64,000 nucleotides of DNA from Cohnella hashimotonis (GCF_030014955.1 NZ_JAGRPV010000001.1:1426001-1490000); one strand, 5' to 3'. Positions 45,677-55,880 are shown, numbered from the stretch's first letter. Numbers and translations are program-made. Notes: generated by a model not told the origin, from the letters alone.

Positions 45677-47005
45677 TTGAAGAAACTGCAGCTCACCACG
45701 TTGTTCCTCGCCACGACGCTCGTCGCATCCGCCTGCGGCAATTCGAACGGCAATAACGAAACTGCCGGATCATCGGCAAGCAGCACCGCTTCGGCCGCAA
45801 CAACGCCGGCGTCAAGCTCGGCGGCGGCCACCGGCGCATCCGGCTCAGAGCCCTTTACCCTAAAGGTCTCTTATTGGGCAGATAACAAAAACGGCTATTA
45901 CGAAGAGGTAGCCAAACGCTTCAAGGAAAAATACCCGAACGGAACGGTGGAATTCAATCAGCACCCCGGGGACAAATACAATGAGCTGATGAATACACGT
46001 CTCGCGGCTGGGGAAGCGGACGACGTGCTGTTCAATATGAATATGACCGCCTACGCCAAAGCGGGCTATTTGATGGATCTGTCGGGCCAGCCATGGATCG
46101 AGCGGATGAACGATTCCGCCAAGACGGCCGCGCAGTTCGAAGGGAAAACATACGGCGCCTTCCTCGAGGTCAATACCTTCGGCGTTTTCTACAATAAGAA
46201 AATTTTCGGTGAACAGCAGCTTGTTCCGCCGACAACCTGGGACGAATTCATCGCGCTGAACGAGAAGCTGAAGACGCAGAAGATTACGCCGATCGTCGAG
46301 GGCTTCAAGGATATCTGGACGCTGCAGGCCGCTTATATCCCGATTGCAATCAGCACTTATTTCGGATCCAATCCCAATTTCGAGCGCGACGTATACGACG
46401 GCAAAGCCAGCGTGAACGGCCCCGAAGTAACGGGCGCCCTGGCGCAGTTCGCGGAGTTGGCGGACAAGGGCTACTTCAACAAGAACAGCCTAAGCATCGG
46501 CAACGACCAGGCGCTGCAGGACTTTATCGACGGCAAAGCGGCGATGCACATGATGGGCAGCTGGACGCCCGGCGTCATCGACGGCAAAACGCAAAACTTC
46601 CCGCTCGGCTTCTTCATCATTCCGGCCAAGGACGGCAACACCGTCATGTCCGCGGGCACGGACAAGGGCCTGTCCATCAATGCCGCAACCAAGCATCCGG
46701 AAGAGGCCATCGCGCTGGTGCAGCTCATGCTGGAACCCGATATGCTTGAACTTTACGGCAAAGACAATGCGCTGAGCGCGTTTAATGACGTGAATCCCGT
46801 ATTCGCCAATCCGGCGATGTCCGAGATCCAGACGGCGCTGCAGGCACACCCGGGGCATCGCAATCCCGGCGATTACTTCCCACCTTCCGTCCAGGATGCC
46901 CTGAACACGGCCCTGACCAAGATTCTGGCCGGCGGCGGCGTGGGCGATACGGCTGCGGAGCTGGCCAAGCTATACGAAAAGGACAAATCGAAAGTCAATT
47001 TCTAA
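45677..47005 (+). CDS. Sugar-binding lipoprotein of ABC transporter
   Basis: 442 aa. LQLTTLFLATTLVASAC is the lipoprotein signal with lipobox Cys, followed by an Asn/Ser/Ala/Thr-rich linker and a two-lobed binding fold (FTLKVSYWADNKNGYYEEVA, FNQHPGDKYNELMNTRLAAG, PPTTWDEFIALNEKL, AAMHMMGSWTPGV), typical of family 1 sugar-binding proteins. TTG start, GGGGAGG 8 bases upstream. First gene of the operon controlled by the LacI regulator and CcpA. Confidence 0.94.
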   Translation: MKKLQLTTLFLATTLVASACGNSNGNNETAGSSASSTASAATTPASSSAAATGASGSEPFTLKVSYWADNKNGYYEEVAKRFKEKYPNGTVEFNQHPGDKYNELMNTRLAAGEADDVLFNMNMTAYAKAGYLMDLSGQPWIERMNDSAKTAAQFEGKTYGAFLEVNTFGVFYNKKIFGEQQLVPPTTWDEFIALNEKLKTQKITPIVEGFKDIWTLQAAYIPIAISTYFGSNPNFERDVYDGKASVNGPEVTGALAQFAELADKGYFNKNSLSIGNDQALQDFIDGKAAMHMMGSWTPGVIDGKTQNFPLGFFIIPAKDGNTVMSAGTDKGLSINAATKHPEEAIALVQLMLEPDMLELYGKDNALSAFNDVNPVFANPAMSEIQTALQAHPGHRNPGDYFPPSVQDALNTALTKILAGGGVGDTAAELAKLYEKDKSKVNF

Positions 47006-47031
47006 GGCAATACCCATTCCTATTCATCCTC

Positions 47032-47062
47032 GGCAAGGGCGGCGTAAGGTCCGCCCTTCGCC
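47032..47062 (+). other. Intercistronic hairpin after the binding-protein gene
   Basis: GGC-A-AGGGCGG pairs with CCGCCCTTCGCC around CGTAAGGT; no T-tract. It lies at the same place as the hairpin at 29919 in the other locus, between binding protein and downstream genes. Confidence 0.6.
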
Positions 47063-47088
47063 AGGATCAGTCAGGTGAGTGATACCGC

Positions 47089-47967
47089 ATGAGATCGAGC
47101 AGAAGCTTTTACCGGTTAAAGGTTTTCTTCGTACTGCCCGCCTTGCTGCTGTACGGCATTTTTACGCTGTACCCCTTTCTCAGCAGCCTGCTTTATTCCT
47201 TTACGAATTGGGACGGCTTGCAATCCCCCGACTATGTGGGCCTGGCCAATTACCAGGCGCTGTTCCACGACAAAGCGATCGTGCAAGCCGCTAAAAATAC
47301 GCTTTACGTCCTCGCCGTCATGGTGCTGATCGGCAATCCGTTATCTCTGATTCTGGCGCTGCTGCTCAATCTGCCCTTGCGGAGCCGCGGGCTGCTCAGG
47401 ACGCTTTTCTTTCTTCCCGCGCTGATGAGTCTGATGGTCATCTCGATCAGCTGGGGCTTTATCCTGCAATACGACGGCCTGCTCAACGCGATCCTGACGC
47501 TTTTCGGATTCGAAAACGGGATTCAGGACTGGCTCGGGACGATGGATTACGCGCTGCCGGCCGTTATCCTGATCTTGCTGTGGCAAGGGACCGGCTTCGG
47601 AGCGGTCATTTACCTGGCCGGGCTGCAATCCGTGCCCAGGGAGCTTCAGGAATCCGCGCAGATCGACGGGGCCACGGGCTTGCAACGAATCTATCACATC
47701 ACCATTCCGCTGATCATGCCGTTTATTACGATCAATACGTTTCTCGGCATCGCGGGCAGCCTGAAGCTGTTCGACGTGCCGTTCGTTCTGACCAACGGCG
47801 GTCCGGGCACGGCGACGACGACGCTCGGGCTATTGATCTACAAGTACGCCTTCGTACATGAGTCCTACGGTTATGCGACTGCTGCGGGGATGTTGTTCAT
47901 GGTATTGATCGCCGTCGTAACTTTCTTGCAACTGAGCATCACGCGCAGAAGAGAGGTGGAGATGTGA
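47089..47967 (+). CDS. Sugar ABC transporter permease (MalF/UgpA type)
   Basis: 292 aa, six membrane segments beginning VFFVLPALLLYGIFTLYPFLSSLL, EAA loop LQESAQIDGATGLQRIYHITIPL, and the TNGGPGTATTTLGLLIYKYAF stretch typical of these permeases. It overlaps the next permease gene by four bases. Works with the lipoprotein upstream. Confidence 0.94.
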   Translation: MRSSRSFYRLKVFFVLPALLLYGIFTLYPFLSSLLYSFTNWDGLQSPDYVGLANYQALFHDKAIVQAAKNTLYVLAVMVLIGNPLSLILALLLNLPLRSRGLLRTLFFLPALMSLMVISISWGFILQYDGLLNAILTLFGFENGIQDWLGTMDYALPAVILILLWQGTGFGAVIYLAGLQSVPRELQESAQIDGATGLQRIYHITIPLIMPFITINTFLGIAGSLKLFDVPFVLTNGGPGTATTTLGLLIYKYAFVHESYGYATAAGMLFMVLIAVVTFLQLSITRRREVEM

Positions 47968-48788
47968 GGAAGATTCGGCTCAGCCTCGGCATTGCGGAGC
48001 TGGTTATGCTGCTCGCGGCTTGTCTTTTTCTGGTCCCTTTCTTGAATGTGCTCCTTGCCAGCTTCAAGCCTTCAAGCGAAGTGTTCGACGCGCTCCATTT
48101 CCCTTCAAGCTGGGAATTCGCGCATTACGGGGCGATTTTGGGCGAGGGCCGGTTTGCGCAGTCGTTGTTCAATACCGTCGTCATCACTTCTTTAAGTCTG
48201 GGGCTGGTCGTGCTTTTCACTTCCATGGCCGGGTATGCGATCGGGCGTTCCGGCAGGGGCTTGTTCCAGATCGTGTTCTTTATTCTGATCTCGGGCATGA
48301 TCATTCCGCTGCAATCGACGATCATCCCGATTTTTAAGCTCGCAACGGCGATTTCCTTGATCAATACGCGCACGCTCATGATTTTGCTGTACACGGCCGG
48401 CGCGATCCCGTTTGCCACGATTATCTACACGGGCTTCGTCAAAGGCATCCCTTCCGAGATGGAAGAGGCCGCCGCCATGGAGGGCTGCGGGAAGACGCGC
48501 ACGTTTTTTACGATTATTTTCCCGCTCCTGCTGCCTGCCACCGGCACCGTCATCGTGACGAACGTCTTTACGATCTGGAACGATTTTTTCGGACCGCTCA
48601 TTTACTTGTACAGCCCAGGCAAACAAACGCTGATGACGCTCATTTATCAGTTCAAGCAGGAACGGACGACCGATTGGGGTCCGATATTCGCCTTGAGCGT
48701 TATTGCTACGATTCCGCTGATTTTATTGTTTTTCTTCGTGCAGGATAAGTTTCTAAAAGGCTTGACGGCCGGCGCGGTCAAGGGTTGA
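47964..48788 (+). CDS. Sugar ABC transporter permease (MalG type)
   Basis: 274 aa, six membrane segments, EAA loop MEEAAAMEGCGKTRTFFTIIFPL and the ending KFLKGLTAGAVKG. GTG start overlapping the previous gene's stop, so translation is coupled. Confidence 0.94.
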   Translation: MRKIRLSLGIAELVMLLAACLFLVPFLNVLLASFKPSSEVFDALHFPSSWEFAHYGAILGEGRFAQSLFNTVVITSLSLGLVVLFTSMAGYAIGRSGRGLFQIVFFILISGMIIPLQSTIIPIFKLATAISLINTRTLMILLYTAGAIPFATIIYTGFVKGIPSEMEEAAAMEGCGKTRTFFTIIFPLLLPATGTVIVTNVFTIWNDFFGPLIYLYSPGKQTLMTLIYQFKQERTTDWGPIFALSVIATIPLILLFFFVQDKFLKGLTAGAVKG

Positions 48789-48853
48789 AACAAGATTACG
48801 GCATGCTGGGACAGAGACGACAAGCTGAGAACAAGCGAAGGAGAAATGAAACG

Positions 48854-51100
48854 ATGATCATCGAGCGCTCGGCCTATACGATCGAACTGGATTCGGCGAA
48901 CGGATCTTTGCTGGCATTTACGGATAAGCGATCCGGGAAAAACATGATTCATGGCGGGAGCGCAGCCAGGCCGATCTTTACGCTTCGGCTGCGGGACGAC
49001 GCCGGACAAGCGCTGGACGTCACGGCGCTGCAGGCGGCGTCCGTCACGCTGGAGCCGACTTCGGAAGCGGCGGACGGTGCGACGCAGGTCCGTTTCATAT
49101 ATACGAAGCTGCAAAACCTGGATCTGGATGCCGTTGTTGAGGTGGATATGCCGCACGATTCCAACCTGACAGACTGGCGCATTTCCTTCGACAATCGGAC
49201 GTCATACCTCGTGGAGTGGATCGACTTCCCGGACGTCGTCGTGCCGAACGATCTTGTCGCAGCAGGGGGCACGGCACGGATCCTGTGGCCGGCCCACGAG
49301 GGCGTGCTGATCGAAGATATCGGCAGGCGGGAGAAGACATGGTTGAAATACCAGGAAACCGGATATCCCAGCAAAGGCTGGGACGGAACCTACCCCGGCC
49401 CCGCACCGACGCAGTTCATGGCTTATTACGATGACGACTGCGGCTTGTACGTCGGCGCGCACGATGCGCGGCATCAAGTAAAATCGATCGAATTTCTTCC
49501 GTTCGACGGGGGCGTGAGGCTCCAGTATCGCATTTTCGTCGAGGGTGCCGGCCAAGGTTCCTATCAAATGGAATTTAATATGGTGCTGGGCGTCTTCCAT
49601 GGCGATTGGCATCAGGCTGCCGAGCTCTACCGACATTGGTTTGAGCAGGGAAGCACGCCGCCGCGCATCGCGGACAATCGGGACTTGCCCGCCTGGTACC
49701 AGGAATCGCCCGTCGTCGTGACGTATCCCGTGCGGGGCGTTAAGGATACGGGCAACATGGATCCCAACGAATATTATCCTTACGTGAATGCGATCCCGCA
49801 TCTGGAGCGGCTGTCCGAGCGCTTCGACAGCAAGGTGATGGCGCTGCTTATGCACTGGGAAGGATCCGCGCCGTGGGCGCCGCCTTATATCTGGCCCCCT
49901 TACGGAGGAGAAGAAGGCATGCGGCAGTTCGCCGACGAGCTGCATGCGCGCGGCCATCTGCTCGGTTTGTACGCGAGCGGCATCGCCTGGACGCAGATGA
50001 GCCTGCTCGATCCCGATTACAACCGGGAAGCGGACTTCGAACGCCTGGAGCTGGAGAAGGTCATGTGCGTGTCGCCTGAGGGCGAGCTGCCGTACTCCCT
50101 GATCTGCAACGGTGCGCAGCGCTGGGGGTACGATATGTGTCCGTCGCAGCCGTTCGTGACGGAGACGGTGCTTGAGGAGATCAGGGGCGTCGCGAATAGC
50201 GGCTGCGATTACATGCAGTATTTCGACCAGAACCTGGGCGGACTGTCTTACCTGTGCTACAGCAAGGAGCACGACCATCCGCCGGGACCCGGGCGCTGGC
50301 AGACGGAAGCGATGAAGACGTTGTTCCGCAAGATTCGGCAGGAGTGGAAGGCAATGGGCAAAGACATCGTGCTCGGCTGCGAAGCGGCTGCCGCGGAGCC
50401 GTTCTTAAGCGAGCTTCCTTTTAACGACCTGCGCTTCAATATCGGTTTGTTCACCGGAGAGCCGGTGCCCGTCTATCAGTATGTGTACCACGAATATATC
50501 AATAACTTCATGGGCAACCAGAACTCTAGCGGCCAGAGCATCGACCTGCTCAAGTCGCCGGACAATCTGCTCTGGCGGACCGCCTATTCCTTCGCGGCGG
50601 GAGACATGCTCACGGTCGTGCTCGGACGCGGAGGCGCGATCAACTGGGATTGGGGGACGGAATGGGATTATCCGGCGCCGGATCAAGAGGCGATCGGCAC
50701 GCTGATCCGCAATCTCAACGCCTGGCGTAACGGCGCCGGCAAGCCGTATCTCGTGACGGGCAGGATGCTCGCGCCGGAGCGGCTGGCCAATGTGTCCGCG
50801 CAATCGATTCACATGCGGGACGGCAGCGTGCTGAAGCAGCCTTCCATTCTTAAGACGAAGTGGCAGTCTGCGGAGGGCCGGGTCGCGCAGTTCCTGGTGA
50901 ATTACACGACGGAGCCGCAATCTTATGACTGGCATCGGCCGCAGGACGGGGCAACCGGCCCAGTGCTGGCCTACGAGCAGCCCGACGGCGAGGGGCTCGA
51001 GCTCGCCGCGCGTGCCGAAGGAGGGACGTACCGGGGTACGGTCGCGCCGCTATCCTGCATCATGCTGGCGTGGACGCCGTCGACACAGGCGGCGAAGTAA
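48854..51100 (+). CDS. Cytoplasmic glycoside hydrolase-like protein (DUF6259/GH36-like)
   Basis: 748 aa, no signal peptide. An N-terminal beta-sandwich (YTIELDSANGSLLAFTDKRSGKN) of about 280 residues precedes a barrel region (KVMALLMHWEGSAPWAPPYIWP, HARGHLLGLYASGIAWTQMS, SGCDYMQYFDQNLGG, DIVLGCEAAAAEPFLS) and a C-terminal beta domain (MLAPERLANVSAQS onward). The Asp in YMQYFDQN and the Glu in LGCEAAA are the best candidates for the catalytic pair, as in GH31/GH36-like enzymes. Start at ATG 48854, 10 bases after AAGGAG; the frame is open upstream to overlap the permease. It likely hydrolyses the imported oligosaccharide. Confidence 0.68.
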   Translation: MIIERSAYTIELDSANGSLLAFTDKRSGKNMIHGGSAARPIFTLRLRDDAGQALDVTALQAASVTLEPTSEAADGATQVRFIYTKLQNLDLDAVVEVDMPHDSNLTDWRISFDNRTSYLVEWIDFPDVVVPNDLVAAGGTARILWPAHEGVLIEDIGRREKTWLKYQETGYPSKGWDGTYPGPAPTQFMAYYDDDCGLYVGAHDARHQVKSIEFLPFDGGVRLQYRIFVEGAGQGSYQMEFNMVLGVFHGDWHQAAELYRHWFEQGSTPPRIADNRDLPAWYQESPVVVTYPVRGVKDTGNMDPNEYYPYVNAIPHLERLSERFDSKVMALLMHWEGSAPWAPPYIWPPYGGEEGMRQFADELHARGHLLGLYASGIAWTQMSLLDPDYNREADFERLELEKVMCVSPEGELPYSLICNGAQRWGYDMCPSQPFVTETVLEEIRGVANSGCDYMQYFDQNLGGLSYLCYSKEHDHPPGPGRWQTEAMKTLFRKIRQEWKAMGKDIVLGCEAAAAEPFLSELPFNDLRFNIGLFTGEPVPVYQYVYHEYINNFMGNQNSSGQSIDLLKSPDNLLWRTAYSFAAGDMLTVVLGRGGAINWDWGTEWDYPAPDQEAIGTLIRNLNAWRNGAGKPYLVTGRMLAPERLANVSAQSIHMRDGSVLKQPSILKTKWQSAEGRVAQFLVNYTTEPQSYDWHRPQDGATGPVLAYEQPDGEGLELAARAEGGTYRGTVAPLSCIMLAWTPSTQAAK

Positions 51101-51108
51101 TCGGTAAT

Positions 51109-51141
51109 GCGGGGGAGAAGGCGTCAATCTTCTCTCCCTGC
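51109..51141 (+). other. Hairpin between the glycosidase gene and the secreted-protein gene
   Basis: GCGGGGGAGAAG pairs imperfectly with CTTCTCTCCCTGC around GCGTCAAT, directly after the stop codon. There is no T-tract at once after it, so it may be a partial terminator within the operon. Confidence 0.45.
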
Positions 51142-51185
51142 CTTAGTCCGTTTTAAGCCAAATTCCTAAACAAGGAGAAATGATA

Positions 51186-54100
51186 ATGAAATGGATGGTT
51201 CGCAGCGCAGGTCTTTTCATGTTTATGATCGCATGTGTCTTGCTGTTAACGCCGGGCCGGCAAGTTGCCGCCTCCGACGGGGTGCCCTTTGGCACGCATA
51301 CCGTGCCGGGAACCATTCAGGCGGAGGATTTCAATTCCGGCAGCATCCGTGACGCATACTTCGCGCAAGCTTCTTCTCAGGTCATTCGCGAAACCGCTTA
51401 CAGAGACGTGGCGAACGTCGACCTATATTCGGATGGATCGAATCGTTATGTCGTGAGCTCGAACGATCAGGCGGCGGGTTCGTCGACCGCCGGCTATATT
51501 AGCGAGTATTTGAAATATACATTCACGGTCGGCGCGTCCGACGCGGGCTGGTACGACATCGTTTACAGGGCGAAGGCCGGGACGTCGGGACAAAAAGGCA
51601 GCATTTCGACATTGATCGATAACGTGCAAAAAGGAGCGACGAACAAAATCGATTCGACCGTGCTCCAGACGTATACGCTGCCCATGCCGGTCTATCTCGA
51701 GGCCGGTACCCACGTGCTGACGACGGAGTACAGCGGGCCGGACCCGGGCACCTATGTAGACTGGATCCGCTTCGACAAGCGCACGGCGGCTCCGGCTTTT
51801 CCGGCGCCCCAACGGATCACGGGCCTGATCGACAATAGCGAGACGGTCGTCGCGAATGTCGTAGTGACGGCAGACCCCACAGGAGCGGCGGACGCGACCG
51901 GCGCGATACAGTCCGCCTTGGATCTGGCGCGTCAAATGGGCGGCGGCGTGGTGTATTTGCCGGCAGGTACGTATCGCCTGGATTCGGGCTTGACCGTTCC
52001 CGCCAACGTCGTGCTTCGCGGCAATTGGGGCAATCCGCTGCAGGAGACGCCGCAAAACGGCACGATTCTCGCGGTTTATTCCACTACAAAAAGCGCCGTA
52101 ACGCTCTCGGGCGCGAATGCGACCGTACGCGACCTAAGCTTCTGGTATCCGAACCAAGGCGCTTATTCGGCAGGCGGGTTCGCGCCGACGAGCTACCCGT
52201 ATACCGTCTATTCCGAGGCCTCCTCGGTCAATGCCTACAGGCTCACGTTCTACAATTCGTTTCAAGGCATTTATTTCGACAAGGGCAGCGCGGTTAACAT
52301 TCAGGACATCTACGGAACCTTCCTGTTCCAGGGCATTACGCTGGACGGCAATTACGAATACTCCTATCTGACCAATCTGTTCATGGACGGCGCGATCTGG
52401 GCGAATGCGCCGTCCGCGGTGACGGGCAAGCCGAACGCCGCCCAGCGGGCGCAGATTGCCGCATATACGAAAAGCTATTTGTACGGCATCAAGCTGTGGA
52501 AAAACGACGGCTTGACGATGTACGGCATTAGTATCAACGAGGCTAATGACGGCATCTTGATCGAGCAGGGGCCGCCTGCCTCCAACGGCGCTTACGGCGC
52601 GATGGCCAAGATCAACGCGAATGTCCGAACGGATTATGTACGTGCGGAGGTCGGGGAGTTCATCAACACGGACAAGGTATGGCAGGCGCGTCCGTTGTTC
52701 TATGCCTTTGCGCCCGTGCGCAAACCGGCGAACGAAAGCAATCTGATCAATGTGAAGGATGCGCCTTACAATGCCAAGGGGAATGGCGTCGCGGACGACG
52801 GCCCGGCGATCCAAAGCGCCTTGACGGCAGCGGGGAATGCGGGAGGCGGTACCGTGTTCCTGCCGCCGGGCTCGTATAAGGTGTCCGGATCGCTGCAAGT
52901 GCCGACGGGCGTGGAGCTGACGGGCAGCCACGGCTACGTCCATGCCCACAACAATTTGGATACGACCGTTCTGCTCGCCTACAGCGGCAAAGATACGGCA
53001 GCGCCGGATTCCGCGACGGCCTTTCTGACGCTCAGCCAGGGTGCCGGAATCAAGGGCTTCAGCGTGTATTATCCGGAGCAAGGCTTCGCCGACGGCGGCG
53101 ATCCGGGCGTCCCGGCCGACATCCGTTCGCTCTATCCGGTCAAGAAGTATCCGTATACCGTGCGCGCGGCCGGAACGGATACATGGGTCAAATACGTAGA
53201 GATCGAGAACGGCTACAACGGCATCGATTACGGGACGACGGCGGCAGACCGGTTCGTCGTATCCGGAACGTGGATCAATGCCGCCAACGTGGCGGTCAAC
53301 GTGGGCGCGAATACGAACGGGGGCTGGGTAGAACAAGTCGTCGTCACCTACGGGACCTTCTTCCAGTCGAAGCATGCCAACAGTCCGCACACCTACGGCT
53401 TCGACGCGGCAAAAAACTATACGCTCGCCCATACGGACGCTTTCGTCTTCGGCAACAGTACGAATGTCGCTTCTTTTGCCGCAGACTCGTTTGCCGTAAA
53501 AACGGGCCTCCATACCGCAGCGCCATCGGGCGGGACGGGGCCTCAGAATCTGACGCTGTTCCTGCCCTCCGTCGATACGTCGTCGGGCCCCAACGTACTG
53601 ATTGAAAAGGGCGGCAGCATCCACATGGTCGGACTTCAGGCAGGGGTGATGCCGGGACAGCCTTACACAAAGACAGGCGCGGGCTTTACGGGCACGATGA
53701 ACATTTACGATTCGCTGCTATGGGGAGATACGACGACGACCGTCCAGCAGCTGGGCGGCACGGTGAACGTTTATGACAAGGACGAAGGCGTGTACGCGGC
53801 CATCCCGATCACGCAGGGGAGGCCGGCTACGGCCAGCGCTTCCGCTGGAAGCAACGGACCCGAACGCGCGGTCGACGGCATGCGCACGTCCAAGTGGGTG
53901 TCCACGACCGGAACGACCCATTGGCTCGCCGTCGATCTCGGCTCGGTGCAGAGCCTGACCCGCTGGGTAGTGAAGCATGCTTCTTACAATGGGGAGAGTC
54001 CTGCATTCAACACGCGCGACTTCAAGCTGCAGAAGAGCGTGGACGGCGTAACCTGGACCGATCTGGAGAGCATTACCGGAAATACGGCCGGCTTGACCGA

Positions 54101-54635
54101 TCGCTCGATCTCTGCGGACGCCAGGTACGTGCGTCTGTATATTACCCAAGGTACGCAGATTGGCTCGGACGGGTATGCGCGCATCTACGATTTCGAAGTT
54201 TATGGCAGCACGAACATCAGCCTTAACCGGTGGGCTTCCGCCAATGCCTACAACCTGGCGAGCGAGACCCCGCAAAAGGCGTTGGACGGAGACTTGAATT
54301 CGAAATGGGTCGCGATTACGAAGACGCCGAACAACGATTATTGGCTGCAGGCGGATCTGTTCGCTCCGGTTACCGTCAAGCGTTGGGTCGTCATCCATCC
54401 GGGCGCCGTCTCGTCGAGCTATGACATATACAATGCCCGGGCATACAAGCTCCAGGCGAGCGCGGACGGGACGACCTGGACCGACATCGACAGCGTCAGC
54501 GGCAATGCGAGCGCCATGACCGACCGTACGATCCCGGCCGTGACGGCGAGATATTTTAGACTCGTGATTACCGAAGGCACCCAGAGCGGATACGACGGCT
54601 ATGCCCGCATTCAGGAGTTCCAGCTGTACAATTGA
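51186..54635 (+). CDS. Secreted CBM6 / pectate-lyase-like beta-helix / discoidin protein
   Basis: 1149 aa with a signal peptide (LFMFMIACVLLLTPGRQVAA). Residues about 33-200: CBM6/CBM35-like beta-sandwich (TVPGTIQAEDFNSG start, DWIRFDK end). Residues about 215-500 and 520-860: two Pectate_lyase_3-type segments (AIQSALDLARQMGGGVVYLP and AIQSALTAAGNAGGGTVFLP), as in GH55-like double beta-helices. Residues about 875-1010 and 1015-1149: two F5/8 type C domains (RPATASASAGSNGPERAVDG, WASANAYNLASETPQKALDG). The layout suggests a secreted beta-1,3-glucan- or pectin-active enzyme. Start at ATG 51186, 8 bases after AAGGAG; ATG 51180 is too close to it. Confidence 0.82.
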   Translation: MKWMVRSAGLFMFMIACVLLLTPGRQVAASDGVPFGTHTVPGTIQAEDFNSGSIRDAYFAQASSQVIRETAYRDVANVDLYSDGSNRYVVSSNDQAAGSSTAGYISEYLKYTFTVGASDAGWYDIVYRAKAGTSGQKGSISTLIDNVQKGATNKIDSTVLQTYTLPMPVYLEAGTHVLTTEYSGPDPGTYVDWIRFDKRTAAPAFPAPQRITGLIDNSETVVANVVVTADPTGAADATGAIQSALDLARQMGGGVVYLPAGTYRLDSGLTVPANVVLRGNWGNPLQETPQNGTILAVYSTTKSAVTLSGANATVRDLSFWYPNQGAYSAGGFAPTSYPYTVYSEASSVNAYRLTFYNSFQGIYFDKGSAVNIQDIYGTFLFQGITLDGNYEYSYLTNLFMDGAIWANAPSAVTGKPNAAQRAQIAAYTKSYLYGIKLWKNDGLTMYGISINEANDGILIEQGPPASNGAYGAMAKINANVRTDYVRAEVGEFINTDKVWQARPLFYAFAPVRKPANESNLINVKDAPYNAKGNGVADDGPAIQSALTAAGNAGGGTVFLPPGSYKVSGSLQVPTGVELTGSHGYVHAHNNLDTTVLLAYSGKDTAAPDSATAFLTLSQGAGIKGFSVYYPEQGFADGGDPGVPADIRSLYPVKKYPYTVRAAGTDTWVKYVEIENGYNGIDYGTTAADRFVVSGTWINAANVAVNVGANTNGGWVEQVVVTYGTFFQSKHANSPHTYGFDAAKNYTLAHTDAFVFGNSTNVASFAADSFAVKTGLHTAAPSGGTGPQNLTLFLPSVDTSSGPNVLIEKGGSIHMVGLQAGVMPGQPYTKTGAGFTGTMNIYDSLLWGDTTTTVQQLGGTVNVYDKDEGVYAAIPITQGRPATASASAGSNGPERAVDGMRTSKWVSTTGTTHWLAVDLGSVQSLTRWVVKHASYNGESPAFNTRDFKLQKSVDGVTWTDLESITGNTAGLTDRSISADARYVRLYITQGTQIGSDGYARIYDFEVYGSTNISLNRWASANAYNLASETPQKALDGDLNSKWVAITKTPNNDYWLQADLFAPVTVKRWVVIHPGAVSSSYDIYNARAYKLQASADGTTWTDIDSVSGNASAMTDRTIPAVTARYFRLVITEGTQSGYDGYARIQEFQLYN

Positions 54636-54663
54636 CTTATAAGCGATATAGCTGCATTGACGT

Positions 54664-54713
54664 AAAAAGAAGACCGGAAGCGCACGATTGGATGTCGCGC
54701 TTCCGGTCTTTTT
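54664..54713. terminator. Bidirectional terminator between convergent genes
   Basis: A perfect 13-bp stem (AGACCGGAAGCGC, 54671-54683, with 54697-54709) flanked by A-run on the left and T-run on the right serves both the plus-strand gene and the minus-strand GH99-like gene. Confidence 0.92.
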
Positions 54714-54728
54714 GGTCTTCGGTTCGCC

Positions 54729-55880
54729 TTATTTCTTGCCGAATACCGATTGAATCGCTTCCAGATACCCCATGCCGTTCACGGTGTCCGGCTCGATATA
54801 GCTGCCTTCCGTCCATTCGTTCCAGGAGTTGATGGTCAAGATGGGAGGGACCGTATCGCTAGACGCTTTAATGAATGCCTTGGCGGCTGCGAGCGACTCG
54901 CGGAACGCTTCGGGCGTATTGCCGACAAGAACCGGCGTGAACGGATACCCGATATTGGCGTGCACGTCGGATTGTACGGTACGCGGACTCGAGTCCCAGC
55001 CCATGGACACGTTAGGGTAGTAGGGGATGCCGTAATCGCCGAACTGCTTGCGGAACTTGCCCCAATCCGCTTCGGACTTCTTGGCGTATGCCGGATAGTC
55101 GACGGTCGGGTACGAATCCAGCGCGATATGGTGAATCCAGACGTACGAAGTGACGCTGTCGAAGCCAAGCTCCTGCACGCGTTCGCCCGGATTCTCGAGC
55201 GTGCGCTCTCCCGGCAAATTTTGAATGCCCCAGACGACGGCGTTCAGATGCAGCTCGCCGAGTCCCGCGTTCCGCACCTTGGCCCGGAATCCGTCGAGCG
55301 CCGTTTTCGTCCGTTCGATGCCTCCCAGGCTTTGAATCAGGCTCATCAATTCATAGACGGAGAAGTACAGACCGCCTTCCACGCGCCAATACGACGGATG
55401 GCCGAAGTACTTTTCGATCATATAGTCGCACGCCGCTTCGAACGCTTGCAGCGACACTTGTCCGCTGTGAAGCAGGGTATGGTCCATTCCGCGCTTGTAC
55501 GGAAAAATGTTGATCCAGTCGTGATTCGCCCACATCAGGGAAAATTTCAACCGGTCATTGTTGGACGCTTGCATGAAGCCGTTCTCGAGCGCCTTATTCA
55601 GGAAGGCGCCGTCTTCGTACCAATACCAGTCGTAAATGAAGGCATCGATGCCGTGATCGGCCGCGGCGGCAATCTGTTTTTCCGCAGTCTCGGGTTTGGA
55701 TTCGTCCAGATAGCCCCACAGCGGCACCTTGGGCTGCTCGTGTCCGGGGAAGCGCGGCGTCGCGCGGCGCACAAGCTCCCATTCGTTCCAGCCCGCGCCA
55801 TGCGTCGCTTCGTTGCGGGGGTCGACATGATAGTTCGGAAAATAATAGACGGCGACTTCCGGTTTGTGCTTGTCGGTCAT
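54729..55880 (-). CDS. GH99-like / WbsX-like glycosidase-fold protein
   Basis: 383 aa, no signal peptide. VAVYYFPNYHVDPRNEATHG, GWNEWELVRRA, HGIDAFIYDWYWYEDG, LMWANHDW and INSWNEWTEGSYIEPD are the signatures of the GH99-like/WbsX family (glycan-processing barrel proteins related to endo-mannosidases). The Glu residues in WNEW motifs are the likely catalytic ones. It lies about 100 bases downstream of the AraC gene on the same strand, so the two probably form an operon regulated by that protein. Confidence 0.82.
   Translation of the reverse strand: MTDKHKPEVAVYYFPNYHVDPRNEATHGAGWNEWELVRRATPRFPGHEQPKVPLWGYLDESKPETAEKQIAAAADHGIDAFIYDWYWYEDGAFLNKALENGFMQASNNDRLKFSLMWANHDWINIFPYKRGMDHTLLHSGQVSLQAFEAACDYMIEKYFGHPSYWRVEGGLYFSVYELMSLIQSLGGIERTKTALDGFRAKVRNAGLGELHLNAVVWGIQNLPGERTLENPGERVQELGFDSVTSYVWIHHIALDSYPTVDYPAYAKKSEADWGKFRKQFGDYGIPYYPNVSMGWDSSPRTVQSDVHANIGYPFTPVLVGNTPEAFRESLAAAKAFIKASSDTVPPILTINSWNEWTEGSYIEPDTVNGMGYLEAIQSVFGKK

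Noticed and set aside
49202..53624. Long minus-strand frames opposite the glycosidase and beta-helix genes
   Set aside because: Both lie opposite genes with complete domain structure; composition effect of G+C-rich codons.
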